Part shown: piece after piece, positions 43,613 to 52,570 of the stretch
Layout of the letters: each line of letters begins with the position of its first letter
Numbering within the stretch: position 1 is the first letter of the stretch
Origin: Yoonia sp. SS1-5
GTDB taxonomy: Bacteria; Pseudomonadota; Alphaproteobacteria; Rhodobacterales; Rhodobacteraceae
Assembly (NCBI RefSeq): GCF_038443705.2
Contig: NZ_CP151767.2
Location: 3,153,501 to 3,217,500 of the forward strand
DNA length: 64,000 bases
Direction of reading: 5' to 3'
Notes under the pieces: model-generated
Told to the model about the DNA's origin: nothing
Database searches by the model: none
What the model saw: only the letters and a program-made list of their open reading frames with translations
Made by a program: the position numbers and the translations under genes

Positions 43613-44182
43613 ATGTACAAATTTCTGACCATCCCGACCATCGCGCTTGCCTTGGCTGGCCCTGCCTATGCGCAGTCAGACAGCGACGATGAGTTGCGCA
43701 GCCTGACATCCAACGTTCTTGCCAGCATCACCGGGCAGGCCCCCGAACCTGTTGAGACCGCCGAGGTCGAAACCGATGCGTTGCGCGGCCTGGTCGAGCA
43801 GGCCCTGTCCGAGGGACAATCCGACGCATATCTTGAGGCTTTGATTGTCGAAGCGGCAGATAATGGCCAGATTGAGGTGCCGGACGCAATGCGGACGACA
43901 ACTGGCGACGTGGATACACGCACATTGCTGGCCTCGCTTGTTGCGAAGTCCGAAGAAGTCGATGCCACAGGCACAGAGGCCCAGGCTGCCGAGGCGGATG
44001 GCGCAGAGGAAGAGCTGCAAGACCAGTTCTACGAAGTTGTTGCTGGCGACAGTCTGGCCGCGATTTCGCTGACCTTCTATGGCACAACCCAGGACTATAT
44101 CCGGATTTTCAACGCGAACCGCGATTCTCTGAACTCTCCGGATCGTATCCGTGTCGGGCAGACGCTGGTTATTCCACAATAA
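43613..44182 (+). CDS. Exported LysM domain protein
   Basis: 189 residues starting at MYKFLTIPTIALALAGPAYA (AAGGA upstream); the longer frame begins inside the rhodanese gene. After the signal peptide comes an acidic helical region, then one C-terminal LysM domain (YEVVAGDSLAAISLTFYG ... RIFNANRDSLNSPDRIRVGQTLVIP). It probably binds peptidoglycan. It is followed by a good terminator. Confidence 0.85.
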   Translation: MYKFLTIPTIALALAGPAYAQSDSDDELRSLTSNVLASITGQAPEPVETAEVETDALRGLVEQALSEGQSDAYLEALIVEAADNGQIEVPDAMRTTTGDVDTRTLLASLVAKSEEVDATGTEAQAAEADGAEEELQDQFYEVVAGDSLAAISLTFYGTTQDYIRIFNANRDSLNSPDRIRVGQTLVIPQ

Positions 44183-44214
44183 GCTGATCCGGTCCGATAT
44201 GACCTAAACAATGG

Positions 44215-44242
44215 ACCGGGCATTGACAGGATGCCCGGTTTT
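44215..44242 (+). terminator. Intrinsic terminator of the rhodanese-LysM operon
   Basis: Perfect 9-bp stem ACCGGGCAT / ATGCCCGGT with a seven-base loop, followed by TTTT. Confidence 0.8.
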
Positions 44243-44383
44243 GCTCCAGTGATGCGACGTTTCGTTGGTTTCCGGCATATCAAGTATTGTATTGCCTCAA
44301 GCTGATCGCGATGGCAGATGATTGATGTCGGGACGGGCGGGTATTGTTTGCCCCGAAAGTGATTTGGAACTGGGAGTAAGAAG

Positions 44384-46114
44384 ATGAGGTTGGCACTCAT
44401 TGCGGCAGTGGTGCTTTTGACGGCGTTGGCATATCTTGGTGCCGCCCGGTCGATCCCTGCAGGTATTGAAAACCAGGTTGCCGTGAGTGTCGCGGCACAG
44501 GCCCCCAGCGAAGATGATATCAACGCAGCCGTCGCCGCGGAAACTGCCCCACTGCTGCAGCAGATCGCCGATCTTGAGGCGACAAAGCAGGACCTGACCG
44601 ACCAGATTGCAGCCAATGTGACGCTAAGCGATGAAGAGCTGGATGCCGCCATTGCGGCAGAAACAGCACCGCTGACGCAACAAATTGCTGACCTTGAGGC
44701 TGCCAATCAGGAGCTTACCGACCAGATTGCAGCCAACGGGGCGCTGGGCGATGAACAGCTGGATGCCGCCATTGCGGCTGAAACGGCACCGCTGACGCAA
44801 CAAATCGCTGACCTTGAGGCCGCCAATCAGGACTTGATCGACCAGATTGCATCAAGTGAAACCGACGGCGCCGCGGCGCAGTCCGCTGCCATTGCCGCGG
44901 AAACCGAACCGCTGCTGCAGCAGATTGCTGATCTTGAAGCTGCCAATCTGGAACTCACCGATCAATTGGCATCAAGTTCCGAAACCTCCGCCACCAATGC
45001 CGAAGATATAGATGCGGCTGTTGCGGCAGAAACAGAGCCACTTATCAATCAAATCACCGATCTGGAGGCTGCCAACCAGGATTTGGCCGATCAGATCGCC
45101 GCCCTGACCGCCGACCGGGATCGTCTTGATCAGGAACGTCAGGCGGCTTTGACCGAGCTTGATAATACAGCACCCGCTGTCCAAAACCTGTCGGATGCAA
45201 ACACCGCGTTGAATGAAGAAGTCGGATCATTGAATGCGGAATTGTCTGCCTTGTCCGCACAAGTGGCGGAACTGACGCTGGAAAAGACCGGTGTGGAAGA
45301 GCTGCTGGCAGCCGCCGAGGCCGAGAAAACAGCGCTGACCGAAAGTCTTGCCGAAGAACAGCAAAAGGTCGAAGCGCTTGACGCGGAACTCGCCACAGCG
45401 GTTGCAGACGCTGCAGCATTGGCTGAAAGCGCCGCAAGCACGGACAATGCCGCAGCGCAGGACGCCCCGGCGTCAGATGCTGAACTGGCCGAAATGCAGA
45501 CCCGTATTGACGAGACCAATAGCGCGCTTGAGGCCGCAGGCGGTCGTATTGCCTCGTTGACCGAGGAGGCTGGCCAGCAGGCCGAGGCGCTTGCCGCGAT
45601 GACAGCCCAGGCCACCGAAGCCGAAGATGAAATCGCGACCTTGCAATCGCAAATCGCCGAACTGACCAGCGCCATCACAGAGCGTGACGACAGTATCGCA
45701 GAACTGCGTGCCATTGCTGACGGCGCGGACAGGCCCACCATTTCCAGCTGTACGGCGCAAACGCAGGCGATATTTGCAGATCAAAAGCTGACCTTTGATC
45801 GGGGTACCGCGACGATATCCGCAGAGTCTGTCCCGATGCTTGAGGCGTTGATTGATCCCGCCCGCGATTGTGCTGATGCCAATCTGGTGGTTCAGATTGG
45901 CGGGCACACCGATAGCCAGGGTGGCGAACTCAGCAACCAGACCCTAAGCGAGGAACGCGCCCGTGCTGTTTTGAACTTCCTCGAAGCAGGCGGTGTTCCA
46001 GCGGCGGCGATGCGCGCCGTCGGTTTCGGAGAGACGACCCCAATCGCCGATAACGACACCAGCGATGGTCGCGCCCAGAACCGCCGTATTACCTTTGACT
46101 GGCAGCCCCGCTAG
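44384..46114 (+). CDS. Coiled-coil repeat protein with C-terminal OmpA domain
   Basis: 576 residues. One N-terminal hydrophobic helix (LALIAAVVLLTALAYLGAA) is followed by about five repeats of 40 residues (phrase AAIAAETAPLTQQIADLEAA) with DNA copies 120 bp apart around 44520-45110, then continuous coiled coil to about residue 460. The OmpA/MotB-like peptidoglycan-binding domain ends the protein (VQIGGHTDSQGG, then LSEERARAVLNFLEAGGV and GRAQNRRITF). It probably spans from the inner membrane to peptidoglycan. GGGAG precedes the ATG. A small membrane gene follows. Confidence 0.85.
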   Translation: MRLALIAAVVLLTALAYLGAARSIPAGIENQVAVSVAAQAPSEDDINAAVAAETAPLLQQIADLEATKQDLTDQIAANVTLSDEELDAAIAAETAPLTQQIADLEAANQELTDQIAANGALGDEQLDAAIAAETAPLTQQIADLEAANQDLIDQIASSETDGAAAQSAAIAAETEPLLQQIADLEAANLELTDQLASSSETSATNAEDIDAAVAAETEPLINQITDLEAANQDLADQIAALTADRDRLDQERQAALTELDNTAPAVQNLSDANTALNEEVGSLNAELSALSAQVAELTLEKTGVEELLAAAEAEKTALTESLAEEQQKVEALDAELATAVADAAALAESAASTDNAAAQDAPASDAELAEMQTRIDETNSALEAAGGRIASLTEEAGQQAEALAAMTAQATEAEDEIATLQSQIAELTSAITERDDSIAELRAIADGADRPTISSCTAQTQAIFADQKLTFDRGTATISAESVPMLEALIDPARDCADANLVVQIGGHTDSQGGELSNQTLSEERARAVLNFLEAGGVPAAAMRAVGFGETTPIADNDTSDGRAQNRRITFDWQPR

Positions 46115-46137
46115 CCCACTACCATTTGGATACCATC

Positions 46138-46386
46138 ATGTCTGATCCCATGACCCAAGTAATCATCTACATGACAGGCACATTTGTGCTCGGGCTGCTT
46201 CTGGGCTGGTTGATTTGGCGCTTTGGCAGCGCCAAGCAACAAGAGCTGATGAACGCCGAAATCAAATTCTGGCGCGACAATCTGGAACAATCCCGTCAGG
46301 AGCGCGAGGGTGAGCTGAACCAGATCGAGGCGCTTCGCAGGGAAAAAGAGAAATTGAAAAAGCGTCTGGATGCCGCGAAATCCTGA
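46138..46386 (+). CDS. Small membrane protein with charged coiled-coil tail
   Basis: 82 residues from ATG 46138 (a TTG four codons earlier is less likely). A membrane helix (VIIYMTGTFVLGLLLGWLIWRF) is followed by a charged helix (QSRQEREGELNQIEALRREKE). It lies 23 bp after the OmpA-domain gene and may form part of the same envelope structure. No named family recognised. Confidence 0.7.
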   Translation: MSDPMTQVIIYMTGTFVLGLLLGWLIWRFGSAKQQELMNAEIKFWRDNLEQSRQEREGELNQIEALRREKEKLKKRLDAAKS

Positions 46387-46549
46387 CGCCCTTTGGGCGC
46401 CGCCCTGATCCATGTGGTCGCTTACGGGGTCTGACGCTCCCTGTGTTACCACCTAACTTGTCCCGCCCGCTAACAGTCTGCATCGTTGCAGCGTTGGGAC
46501 AATAGTCGCAACTGCCACCCCCAACTTCACCAATGACGAAAACGCGCGT

Positions 46550-46574
46550 GGAACTAATTGCGGTCTCGGGTGTT
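46550..46574 (+). promoter_or_regulatory. EcfG-like promoter candidate
   Basis: GGAAC, 16 bases, TGTT, about 35 bp upstream of the PLDc_N gene. The -10 has T instead of the usual first C but retains GTT. Confidence 0.45.
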
Positions 46575-46608
46575 TGTCTGGTGAACATAGGAACAGGAGT
46601 GATCCATC

Positions 46609-46797
46609 ATGGAATATGCAGGTATCGGCGGAATTATTATTCTCGCCCTGAACATCTGGGCGATCATCTCGATTTTGGGATCTGGCGCATCAACAGGCGG
46701 CAAGGTTCTATGGACCCTATTGGTACTGGTTTTGCCGGTTGTCGGCTTCATCATCTGGCTGGTTGCTGGCCCGCGATCGCGTCAAAGCCTCGCGTAA
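46609..46797 (+). CDS. PLDc_N domain small membrane protein
   Basis: 62 residues, two hydrophobic segments joined by SGASTGGKVLWTLL, ending in IIWLVAGPRSR. This is the PLDc_N (phospholipase D N-terminal-like) membrane module on its own. AGGAG lies upstream. Similar short proteins accompany envelope-stress genes; here an EcfG-like promoter is upstream. Confidence 0.8.
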   Translation: MEYAGIGGIIILALNIWAIISILGSGASTGGKVLWTLLVLVLPVVGFIIWLVAGPRSRQSLA

Positions 46798-46814
46798 ACA
46801 GTATATGCGTTTCG

Positions 46815-46849
46815 ACGGGGTGCGTGCAGAGATGTGCGCACCCCGTTTT
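46815..46849 (+). terminator. Intrinsic terminator after the PLDc_N gene
   Basis: Perfect 10-bp stem ACGGGGTGCG / CGCACCCCGT, 12-base loop, then TTTT. It precedes the DUF202 gene by 25 bp, so that gene either reads through or has its own start signal. Confidence 0.75.
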
Positions 46850-46873
46850 CGTTTCTCGAAAGGAGATACGCCC

Positions 46874-47260
46874 ATGGCTGATGCAAGAACAGACCAAGAT
46901 GCGTCGTCGCAAGAGCTTGCCAATACGCGAACCGATTGGGCCGAAGATCGGACCATGCTGGCGAACGAACGCACATTCGCAGCCTGGATGCGGACCGGCA
47001 TGGCCTGTGTCGCTTTGGCGCTGGGTCTAAAGGCTGTCTTTGGGACAACGGATTATCCATGGGTCGCAAAGATTGTCGCGGAAATATTCATTCTATGCGG
47101 AATTTTGATTTTCTGGGCCGCGGTGCGCAAGTGTCAAAAGACGCAAGCACGGATGGATGCACATGATGCGCAGGCGCAGTCAGTGGCCAATATGCGGATC
47201 GTTGCGTGTATTCTGACCGCCGGGGCCATGGCCACCGGCGTCATTCTTTGGTTGCTTTAG
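46874..47260 (+). CDS. DUF202 (YidH-like) membrane protein
   Basis: 128 residues starting at MADARTDQDASSQ, with AAAGGAGA upstream; the longer frame runs back through the terminator. The DUF202 signature RTMLANERTFAAWMRTGMA is followed by three membrane helices (ACVALALGLKAVF, VAEIFILCGILIFWAAV, ACILTAGAMATGVILWL). Inner-membrane protein of unknown function. Confidence 0.85.
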   Translation: MADARTDQDASSQELANTRTDWAEDRTMLANERTFAAWMRTGMACVALALGLKAVFGTTDYPWVAKIVAEIFILCGILIFWAAVRKCQKTQARMDAHDAQAQSVANMRIVACILTAGAMATGVILWLL

Positions 47261-47278
47261 CGGGCGTTCAATGCCCGC
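47260..47278. terminator. GC-rich hairpin between convergent genes
   Basis: GCGGGC, seven bases, GCCCGC directly at the end of the DUF202 gene. No T tract on either strand, so a weak or Rho-assisted terminator at best. Confidence 0.3.
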
Positions 47279-47289
47279 GCCCCGGCAAT

Positions 47290-47472
47290 CTATTCAGTAC
47301 CACCGATCAGTTCGGCGGGCGTCGTCGCGGCGGGATTATCCGCCTTGTATGTCGTCCAAACAATCAATCCAACGAACAGGATTGTTGCAAAGGCCAGAAC
47401 GGCCTTCATGCCGCGCATGGGACCCCTGTGCTGATGGGCTTGCTTGTCAAGATTTGTGTCAGGTGCGGACAT
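47290..47472 (-). CDS. Small single-pass membrane protein under EcfG-type promoter
   Basis: 60 residues starting at MSAPDTNLDKQAHQH; GGAG lies 6 bases upstream, making this start better than the ATG four codons earlier (47484). One hydrophobic helix (AVLAFATILFVGLIVWTTY) with short polar ends. A consensus EcfG promoter lies just upstream. No family recognised. Confidence 0.65.
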   Translation of the reverse strand: MSAPDTNLDKQAHQHRGPMRGMKAVLAFATILFVGLIVWTTYKADNPAATTPAELIGGTE

Positions 47473-47498
47473 ATTATTCTCCATTTGTTCATGTCCCC

Positions 47499-47523
47499 AA
47501 CGCGTTGGCCATCATTTGGTTCC
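47499..47523 (-). promoter_or_regulatory. EcfG promoter of the small membrane protein gene
   Basis: On the minus strand GGAAC (47523-47519), 16 bases, CGTT (47502-47499); consensus for alphaproteobacterial EcfG. It is back-to-back with a plus-strand EcfG promoter 11 bp away. Confidence 0.7.
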
Positions 47524-47533
47524 ACAAAGCGGT

Positions 47534-47558
47534 GGAACCTTTGATGCGGTCCTGCGTT
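47534..47558 (+). promoter_or_regulatory. EcfG promoter of the AI-2E-type transporter gene
   Basis: GGAAC (47534-47538), 16 bases, CGTT (47555-47558), ending 20 bp before the ATG, so the leader would be very short. Confidence 0.7.
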
Positions 47559-47578
47559 TGTTGGCGAAGGGATTACAC

Positions 47579-48637
47579 ATGAACCACCGCGCGCTGACCA
47601 CGACCTGTCTGGTCATTCTGACATCTTTGACCGTCTTTGCTGTCCTGCATCAGGCAAAAGACGTGTTTGCACCGATCATTTCGGCACTGCTGTTGGGGGT
47701 GGTGTTGACGCCCTTATCCGACCTTTGGGACAGGTTGCGACTGCCACCGGCATTGGCGGCGTTCATTTCGGTGTTTCTGGCGATCCTGTGCATCTCGCTG
47801 CTCGTGGTTCTTGCAGAACCCTATGTCAGCCAAGTCATCAGCCAGGCGCCGATCATCTGGGATGAACTGCGTTCCACAATTGACGAATTCAAACGCGTCT
47901 TGCGCGGATTGGAGGAAATGTCAGAAGACGTGGCCGAGGCGATTGAGCCAGATGGCAGCGATGCCGAAGCTGCGGAAACCATGACGCTGCCATCCATTAC
48001 GGATGCGCTGTTTCTTGCGCCGCAATTTGCGGCCCAGTTCTTTATGTTCACGGGGACACTGTATTTCTTCCTGATGACCCGCAATCATATCTATGACTGG
48101 TTTAGTGCAACCTTCAAACGCTTTGGCGAGGACGAGTTACGCTATGCCGCGCAAAAGGTGGCCCGCTACGTTCTGACAATCAGTGCGATCAATCTTGGCC
48201 TTGGTGTTGTGGTTGCGGCGGTCATGTATGTGATCGGCATGCCATCACCCATCTTGTGGGGGGTTCTGGCCTTTGCCCTGAACTATATTCTGTATCTTGG
48301 GCCAATCACCCTGATTGCGACATTGCTGGTGACAGGCATCGTCGTCTTTGATGGGCCAGCCAGCTTTTTGCCTGCAGCGGTCTATCTGGCGATCAATGCA
48401 ACAGAAGCGCAATTCGTCACGCCCGCACTGGTCGGCCGAAGCCTGTCGGTCAATCCGCTGATGGTGTTCCTGTCATTGGTGTTCTGGTTGTGGCTGTGGG
48501 GGCCGATTGGCGGGATCATCGCGATCCCGTTGCTGATCTGGTGCCTTGCAGTCTTTAAGGGGCTGGCGGGTCACACCATTTCCTCAGGCACGCCCGGCAA
48601 GTTATACCCGAACGAGGCTGCCGCACCGGCAGAGTGA
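47579..48637 (+). CDS. AI-2E family transporter
   Basis: 352 residues starting at MNHRALTTTCLVILTSL (GAAGG upstream); the longer frame would cross the promoter. Eight or so membrane segments with the family pattern: an N-terminal pair (FAPIISALLLGVVLTPL), a long amphipathic periplasmic-side segment, and the C-terminal block YILYLGPITLIATLLVTGI ... FVTPALVGRSLSVNPLMVFLSL. Members range from AI-2 exporters to Na/H antiporters, so the transported species is open. Its last 67 bp overlap the convergent phospholipase D gene. Confidence 0.85.
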   Translation: MNHRALTTTCLVILTSLTVFAVLHQAKDVFAPIISALLLGVVLTPLSDLWDRLRLPPALAAFISVFLAILCISLLVVLAEPYVSQVISQAPIIWDELRSTIDEFKRVLRGLEEMSEDVAEAIEPDGSDAEAAETMTLPSITDALFLAPQFAAQFFMFTGTLYFFLMTRNHIYDWFSATFKRFGEDELRYAAQKVARYVLTISAINLGLGVVVAAVMYVIGMPSPILWGVLAFALNYILYLGPITLIATLLVTGIVVFDGPASFLPAAVYLAINATEAQFVTPALVGRSLSVNPLMVFLSLVFWLWLWGPIGGIIAIPLLIWCLAVFKGLAGHTISSGTPGKLYPNEAAAPAE

Positions 48638-50070
48638 GGCAGGATAAACCCCTGCCGCTTTTCCGGCGCGGTTTGGGCATTGCGGGCCGCATGAGCCGCC
48701 CACGCATCGCAGGCCGTTTTGGTATCAAAGCATGCCGGATCCGCATTGGGGCCAAGCCAGTGGGCAAAGCACCGTTGTTTGAGTTCGGCAACCTCGTCTG
48801 TGGTTTCGGTTGCGATCCCGGCCTCGGTATCCCAGCCCATACTGCGCCCGTTCAAATTGGCCGACGACACGATACCGCAGCGATCATCAAAAATAGACAC
48901 TTTCGCATGCAGATAGACCAACGGTGCGCCGTGATCGGTGGCGCGCCCATCTTCTGTTGTGGTTCGGGGCTGTAGTGGTGACCCGATGAACACACGATCA
49001 CCAAAGGCGCGCCGGACGATTTCGATACACTTGGTCTGCAAATAGTCGCCATAGGCAACATCGCTGGCCGGTTCATCCTGAAATGCCGCGTCTTCGGCAG
49101 CGACGGGCAGGATCACAATCAGGCTGAGCCCCGGTGCTTTCGCCGGACGTTTGGCGAGGTGTCGTGCCAGGTTGCGATCACGAAAGAACTGGCTTTCGAG
49201 GTAGATAAGGTCGCGCGCCTGCGAAATCTGCCGGTAGTGCATATCCGCAAGTTCCTGCACCACGTTCCGGGGCGACAGGTAGGGCAGCGATACCTTGCGC
49301 CTGGCCGAAATTGTTCGCAGCAGGCGCGTGGTTTTCGTTGGTCGTTTGCCGGCTGTCTGCGCCTGAAAATTGCGCAGATGTGCGGACGCTTCCTGCACAA
49401 CCGGGCCGTCAACGATCACCTGAACATCGTGCCAGGTCTCTTCCGCGCTTTGGGCGTGATCGGGCGTATCATAGCGCCGCTCATTCAGGTCCAAACCGCC
49501 GATATAGAGGCGGTTGTCATCAAACACGGCCAATTTCTGATGGTGGCTCGCAGGGACCAGCGGGGGTGGCGGAAAGAGGCGCGGGGCAGGTCCGCCCACT
49601 TTTGATCTGGTCAGCGCCCGAAGCCCGGGGACGTTGTGCAAGGATTCTGATCCATCAAGCGCGTTGCCAAGCTGCTTTATCAGCTTTGGCCAAAGGAACA
49701 GACGGGGCAGCAGGCCAACCCGGGCAGGGTGCATTGCCCCTGAGACGTCCAGCAGACTGGGATTTTGCGATGCGGATGCCGCCGCCCGAAGCTTGGCAAT
49801 ACAGGTCCAGGTATAGCGGTGGTTGTCGGGGCGGATGACCGGATCAAAGTCACTGATGGTTAACGTCACCTTGACCCCGCGATCCAGCGTATGCGCGATC
49901 AAATCCGACCATGTCCGACCGACCTGCTGCGCGGCAGCGGAACGCAGGGTCGTGTCCGGATCAAAGATGCGAAAACTGGCGATGATCTCGGTCCGGGCGG
50001 CCAGAAACTGCTGCTCGAGGGCGGGGAATGCCTCTTGCGCGGTCAGCAATATGTCAAATCGCCTGCCCAT
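48571..50070 (-). CDS. Phospholipase D-like protein with two HKD motifs
   Basis: 499 residues. The two HxKxxxxD motifs are HHQKLAVFDD (about residue 185) and YLHAKVSIFDD (about residue 393), each followed by the usual GG/SS-xN turn (YIGGLDLNERR, VSSANLNGRS). No signal peptide. Family members hydrolyse or transfer phosphatidyl groups, as in cardiolipin synthase, at the membrane. It overlaps the 3' end of the AI-2E-type gene by 67 bp and lies 12 bp after the histidine kinase gene on the same strand. Confidence 0.88.
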   Translation of the reverse strand: MGRRFDILLTAQEAFPALEQQFLAARTEIIASFRIFDPDTTLRSAAAQQVGRTWSDLIAHTLDRGVKVTLTISDFDPVIRPDNHRYTWTCIAKLRAAASASQNPSLLDVSGAMHPARVGLLPRLFLWPKLIKQLGNALDGSESLHNVPGLRALTRSKVGGPAPRLFPPPPLVPASHHQKLAVFDDNRLYIGGLDLNERRYDTPDHAQSAEETWHDVQVIVDGPVVQEASAHLRNFQAQTAGKRPTKTTRLLRTISARRKVSLPYLSPRNVVQELADMHYRQISQARDLIYLESQFFRDRNLARHLAKRPAKAPGLSLIVILPVAAEDAAFQDEPASDVAYGDYLQTKCIEIVRRAFGDRVFIGSPLQPRTTTEDGRATDHGAPLVYLHAKVSIFDDRCGIVSSANLNGRSMGWDTEAGIATETTDEVAELKQRCFAHWLGPNADPACFDTKTACDAWAAHAARNAQTAPEKRQGFILPHSAGAAASFGYNLPGVPEEMV

Positions 50071-50082
50071 CCTATGTTGCCA

Positions 50083-51786
50083 TTAGTAGTCTGCGGCGTC
50101 CGGTACAAATTCTGCAATGTCGAACCGGACAGTCATGGTGTAGCTGTCGGCGGTCTGCTCAGTGTCGATCTTGCCACCCAACTGAATGCCGAACGCGTTG
50201 ATCAGATGGGCACCCAACCCCGTACTTTCAGCTGACGTGGTCCCACCAATCGCGTTGGCCAAGGTCAAGGTGCAGGATGTGCCGGTCTGCCGGAGTGACG
50301 CATGCAGCCACGGTTTTTCGGCCGATGACACGCTGAGATATTTCATCGCGTTTGTCATGCCTTCCGCCGCCAATAGGGACAGGGGGACCGCCTGATCGGG
50401 GAACAGCAAGACGGGGTCAATACTGGTTTCCACTGTGATTGCATCGCGGTCAGATACGGCCATTTCCAGCGTCTTTTCGACAATGTCAGCAACCAGCGCG
50501 CCTGCATCGACCATGCCGCCATTTTGCGACTGATACAGGTCCTTGTGGATCGTGGCGAGGCTGATGATCCGGTCCTGCAGGCGGGACAGAACGGATTTTG
50601 TTTCGTCGTGCTGGGCCTCTCGGATTTGCATGTTCATGATCGACGAGATCAGTTGCAGATTGTTTTTGACACGATGATGCACCTCTTTGATCAGCACATT
50701 TTTTTCGCGCAACGTATCTTCCAGCCGGGCCTCATCTTGCATGATGTCCTGCGCCATGTTGCTGAAATTTGTGTTCAGCGACAGGAATTCATTTGGCATG
50801 GCTGTCGCGTTGACCTCTGCCGGAACCGTACGGTTTTCGGCAAATGCGTCCATATCTTTGCGCAGGCGCGAGATATGCCGCATCACAAGGGTATAGATCG
50901 ACAACATCGCGACGCTCATACTGGCGACCCACATGAGCACCGGAAACAGTGCTGGCTGGATGAAATTGGCCACACGACCGGCCAGCCCGTCATTTGCGCG
51001 CCAGATCCCCATAACAGAGGCTGGGCTGCCCTCGATCGGGACAACGGTGTAGGTCCGGCGGATGCCGTCGCGGTTTGTGGCCCGAAAAGCGGTAGAGGTG
51101 GTTGCGGAAAAGCCCGTCAGCGGTCTGGTGGATGGCAGCTCGCCAGCGGCGGTGCTGATATCGGTGCGGGCGGTCAGAATGTCACCTTCGGGACTGAAGG
51201 TGATCAGTTCCTCAAGCCCCAGCTCGGTCAGTTCTTCGGTGCTGACCGGCAAGCCGTTATGCGGCACAGACACGCTGATGAACCCGGCAAAGGCCCCGTC
51301 AATCGTAAACGGTTCAGAGACGATGAACACCGATTGACCGCTGGCAGGCGCATCCAGATTAACGGTGATCGACCTTTCCTGCGCCGCCATGCGGCGATCA
51401 AGGTCGTCCCATTCTGAAAAATCGTAGGTCTGTCCGGTCGAGGCACATGTCATCAGGCCGGATTGCGGCAATATCCCAATAAAGCTGTAGGCATCGTCGT
51501 TTTGCACAAAGGGACCCAGCCTTGCGGCACATGTCTCGGGCTGGGCCAGGAAATCACCGGCAATTGACCCGACAAACTGGGCCACGCCAAAGGCCCGCTC
51601 GATAATCAATTCTTCGGCCTTTGCCGCGCGGCCTGTGACGGCAAGCAAGGCAAGCTCTGCATCACGCTCGGCTTCGACGGCAACGCGATTGGTCTGGAAA
51701 ATCGCGACGGCGCCCAGTGGAAAAAGCGCCAATGTCATCAGCAAGACGGTCTGCACCAACAGACCGTTCAGCGCGAGGTATTTCAT
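50083..51786 (-). CDS. phyK: HisKA_2/HWE-type sensor histidine kinase of the general stress response
   Basis: 567 residues. Membrane helix 1 (LLVQTVLLMTLALFPLGAVAIF), a periplasmic sensor region of about 240 residues, helix 2 (ALFPVLMWVASMSVAMLSIY), then a HisKA_2 domain with EVHHRVKNNLQLISSIMNMQ (phospho-His about residue 368) and an HWE/HATPase_c-type ATPase domain (AEGMTNAMKYLSV, STGLGAHLINAFGIQLGG). It is coupled to ecfG by ATGA. In this arrangement the kinase phosphorylates PhyR, releasing EcfG from NepR. The name PhyK is by position and type, not by orthology test. Confidence 0.85.
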   Translation of the reverse strand: MKYLALNGLLVQTVLLMTLALFPLGAVAIFQTNRVAVEAERDAELALLAVTGRAAKAEELIIERAFGVAQFVGSIAGDFLAQPETCAARLGPFVQNDDAYSFIGILPQSGLMTCASTGQTYDFSEWDDLDRRMAAQERSITVNLDAPASGQSVFIVSEPFTIDGAFAGFISVSVPHNGLPVSTEELTELGLEELITFSPEGDILTARTDISTAAGELPSTRPLTGFSATTSTAFRATNRDGIRRTYTVVPIEGSPASVMGIWRANDGLAGRVANFIQPALFPVLMWVASMSVAMLSIYTLVMRHISRLRKDMDAFAENRTVPAEVNATAMPNEFLSLNTNFSNMAQDIMQDEARLEDTLREKNVLIKEVHHRVKNNLQLISSIMNMQIREAQHDETKSVLSRLQDRIISLATIHKDLYQSQNGGMVDAGALVADIVEKTLEMAVSDRDAITVETSIDPVLLFPDQAVPLSLLAAEGMTNAMKYLSVSSAEKPWLHASLRQTGTSCTLTLANAIGGTTSAESTGLGAHLINAFGIQLGGKIDTEQTADSYTMTVRFDIAEFVPDAADY

Positions 51787-52340
51787 GAAGAGGGAATTCC
51801 GGGGTTGCCCACGACAGCAAGCGTCGCGGTGTCGGTCAGTTCAAGGGCGTCATCGGCATCAAGTTCCAGCAACTCCGTTAGTTTGTTACGCGCGCGGTTG
51901 ACGCGGCTTTTCATCGTGCCCGTCGCAACACCGCACATTTCTGCCGCGTCATCATACGAAAAGCCCGAGGCACCAACCAGGATCAGCGCTTCGCGATGTT
52001 CGTCGGGCAGTTGGTCAAACGCCTGTTTGAAATCCATCATCTGCAACCGCCCGTCATGGTCGGGCTTGACCGCCATCTGATCGGAAAAGGCATTGTCCAC
52101 GTCGGCCACTTCGCGGTTCAGCTTGCGGCGGCTGGTATAGAAATTGTTCCGCAGGATGGTGAACAACCAGGCGCGCATGTTGGTGCCGGGCTTGAACTTG
52201 TCCATATTGGACCAGGCTTTCAGCACGGTATCCTGCATCATGTCGTCGGCGGTTGCACGATTGCGGGTCAGGCTGAGGGCAAAGGCGCGCAACGCTGGCA
52301 GATGTGTCACCAGCTCGTCTTTTGGGTCGAGCGCGCTCAT
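51783..52340 (-). CDS. ecfG: EcfG-type extracytoplasmic-function sigma factor
   Basis: 185 residues. Region 2 (LRAFALSLTRNRATADDMMQDTVLKAW, then NMRAWLFTILRNNFYTSRRK) and region 4 (LPDEHREALILVGASGFSYDDAAEMCGVATGTMKSRVNRAR) are of the ECF15/EcfG kind. It overlaps nepR and the kinase gene by 4 bp on either side, the canonical general-stress operon. It directs transcription from GGAAC-N16/17-CGTT promoters, many of which are seen around this locus, and includes feedback on its own promoter. Confidence 0.95.
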   Translation of the reverse strand: MSALDPKDELVTHLPALRAFALSLTRNRATADDMMQDTVLKAWSNMDKFKPGTNMRAWLFTILRNNFYTSRRKLNREVADVDNAFSDQMAVKPDHDGRLQMMDFKQAFDQLPDEHREALILVGASGFSYDDAAEMCGVATGTMKSRVNRARNKLTELLELDADDALELTDTATLAVVGNPGIPSS

Positions 52341-52501
52341 TTCTTCGCCTTCAACTCTTCGTCCTGCGCTCGCAGCACGGCCAGCAGATCAACAATTTGA
52401 TCCGGCATCTCGTCCTTCTCGAGGTCAGAAAAGACCTGCTTGAGGTTTTCGTCAATATATTCAGCGATCTTCGCCTTTTTGGGATCGTCGTTGCTTGCCA
52501 T
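52337..52501 (-). CDS. nepR: NepR anti-sigma factor
   Basis: 54 residues from MASNDDPKKAK; an alternative start six codons upstream (52519) is possible and no strong ribosome-binding site decides. The NepR core IAEYIDENLKQVFSDLEKDEMPDQIVDLL has the two amphipathic helices that clamp EcfG or phosphorylated PhyR. It is the first gene of the nepR-ecfG-phyK operon and is divergent from phyR. Confidence 0.92.
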   Translation of the reverse strand: MASNDDPKKAKIAEYIDENLKQVFSDLEKDEMPDQIVDLLAVLRAQDEELKAKK

Positions 52502-52545
52502 GTCGCCCGATTGCCTCATTTCATCAAAAATAACTTAGCCCGATG

Positions 52546-52570
52546 GGAACTAACGGCGACCCCCTGCGTT
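52546..52570 (+). promoter_or_regulatory. EcfG promoter of phyR
   Basis: GGAAC (52546-52550), 16 bases, CGTT (52567-52570), about 35 bp before the phyR ATG. It overlaps almost completely with the opposing nepR promoter. Confidence 0.85.

Noticed and set aside
48571..48637. 67-bp overlap of the AI-2E-type and phospholipase D genes as sign that one is false
   Set aside because: Both have full sets of family motifs; 3'-end overlaps of convergent genes are acceptable.
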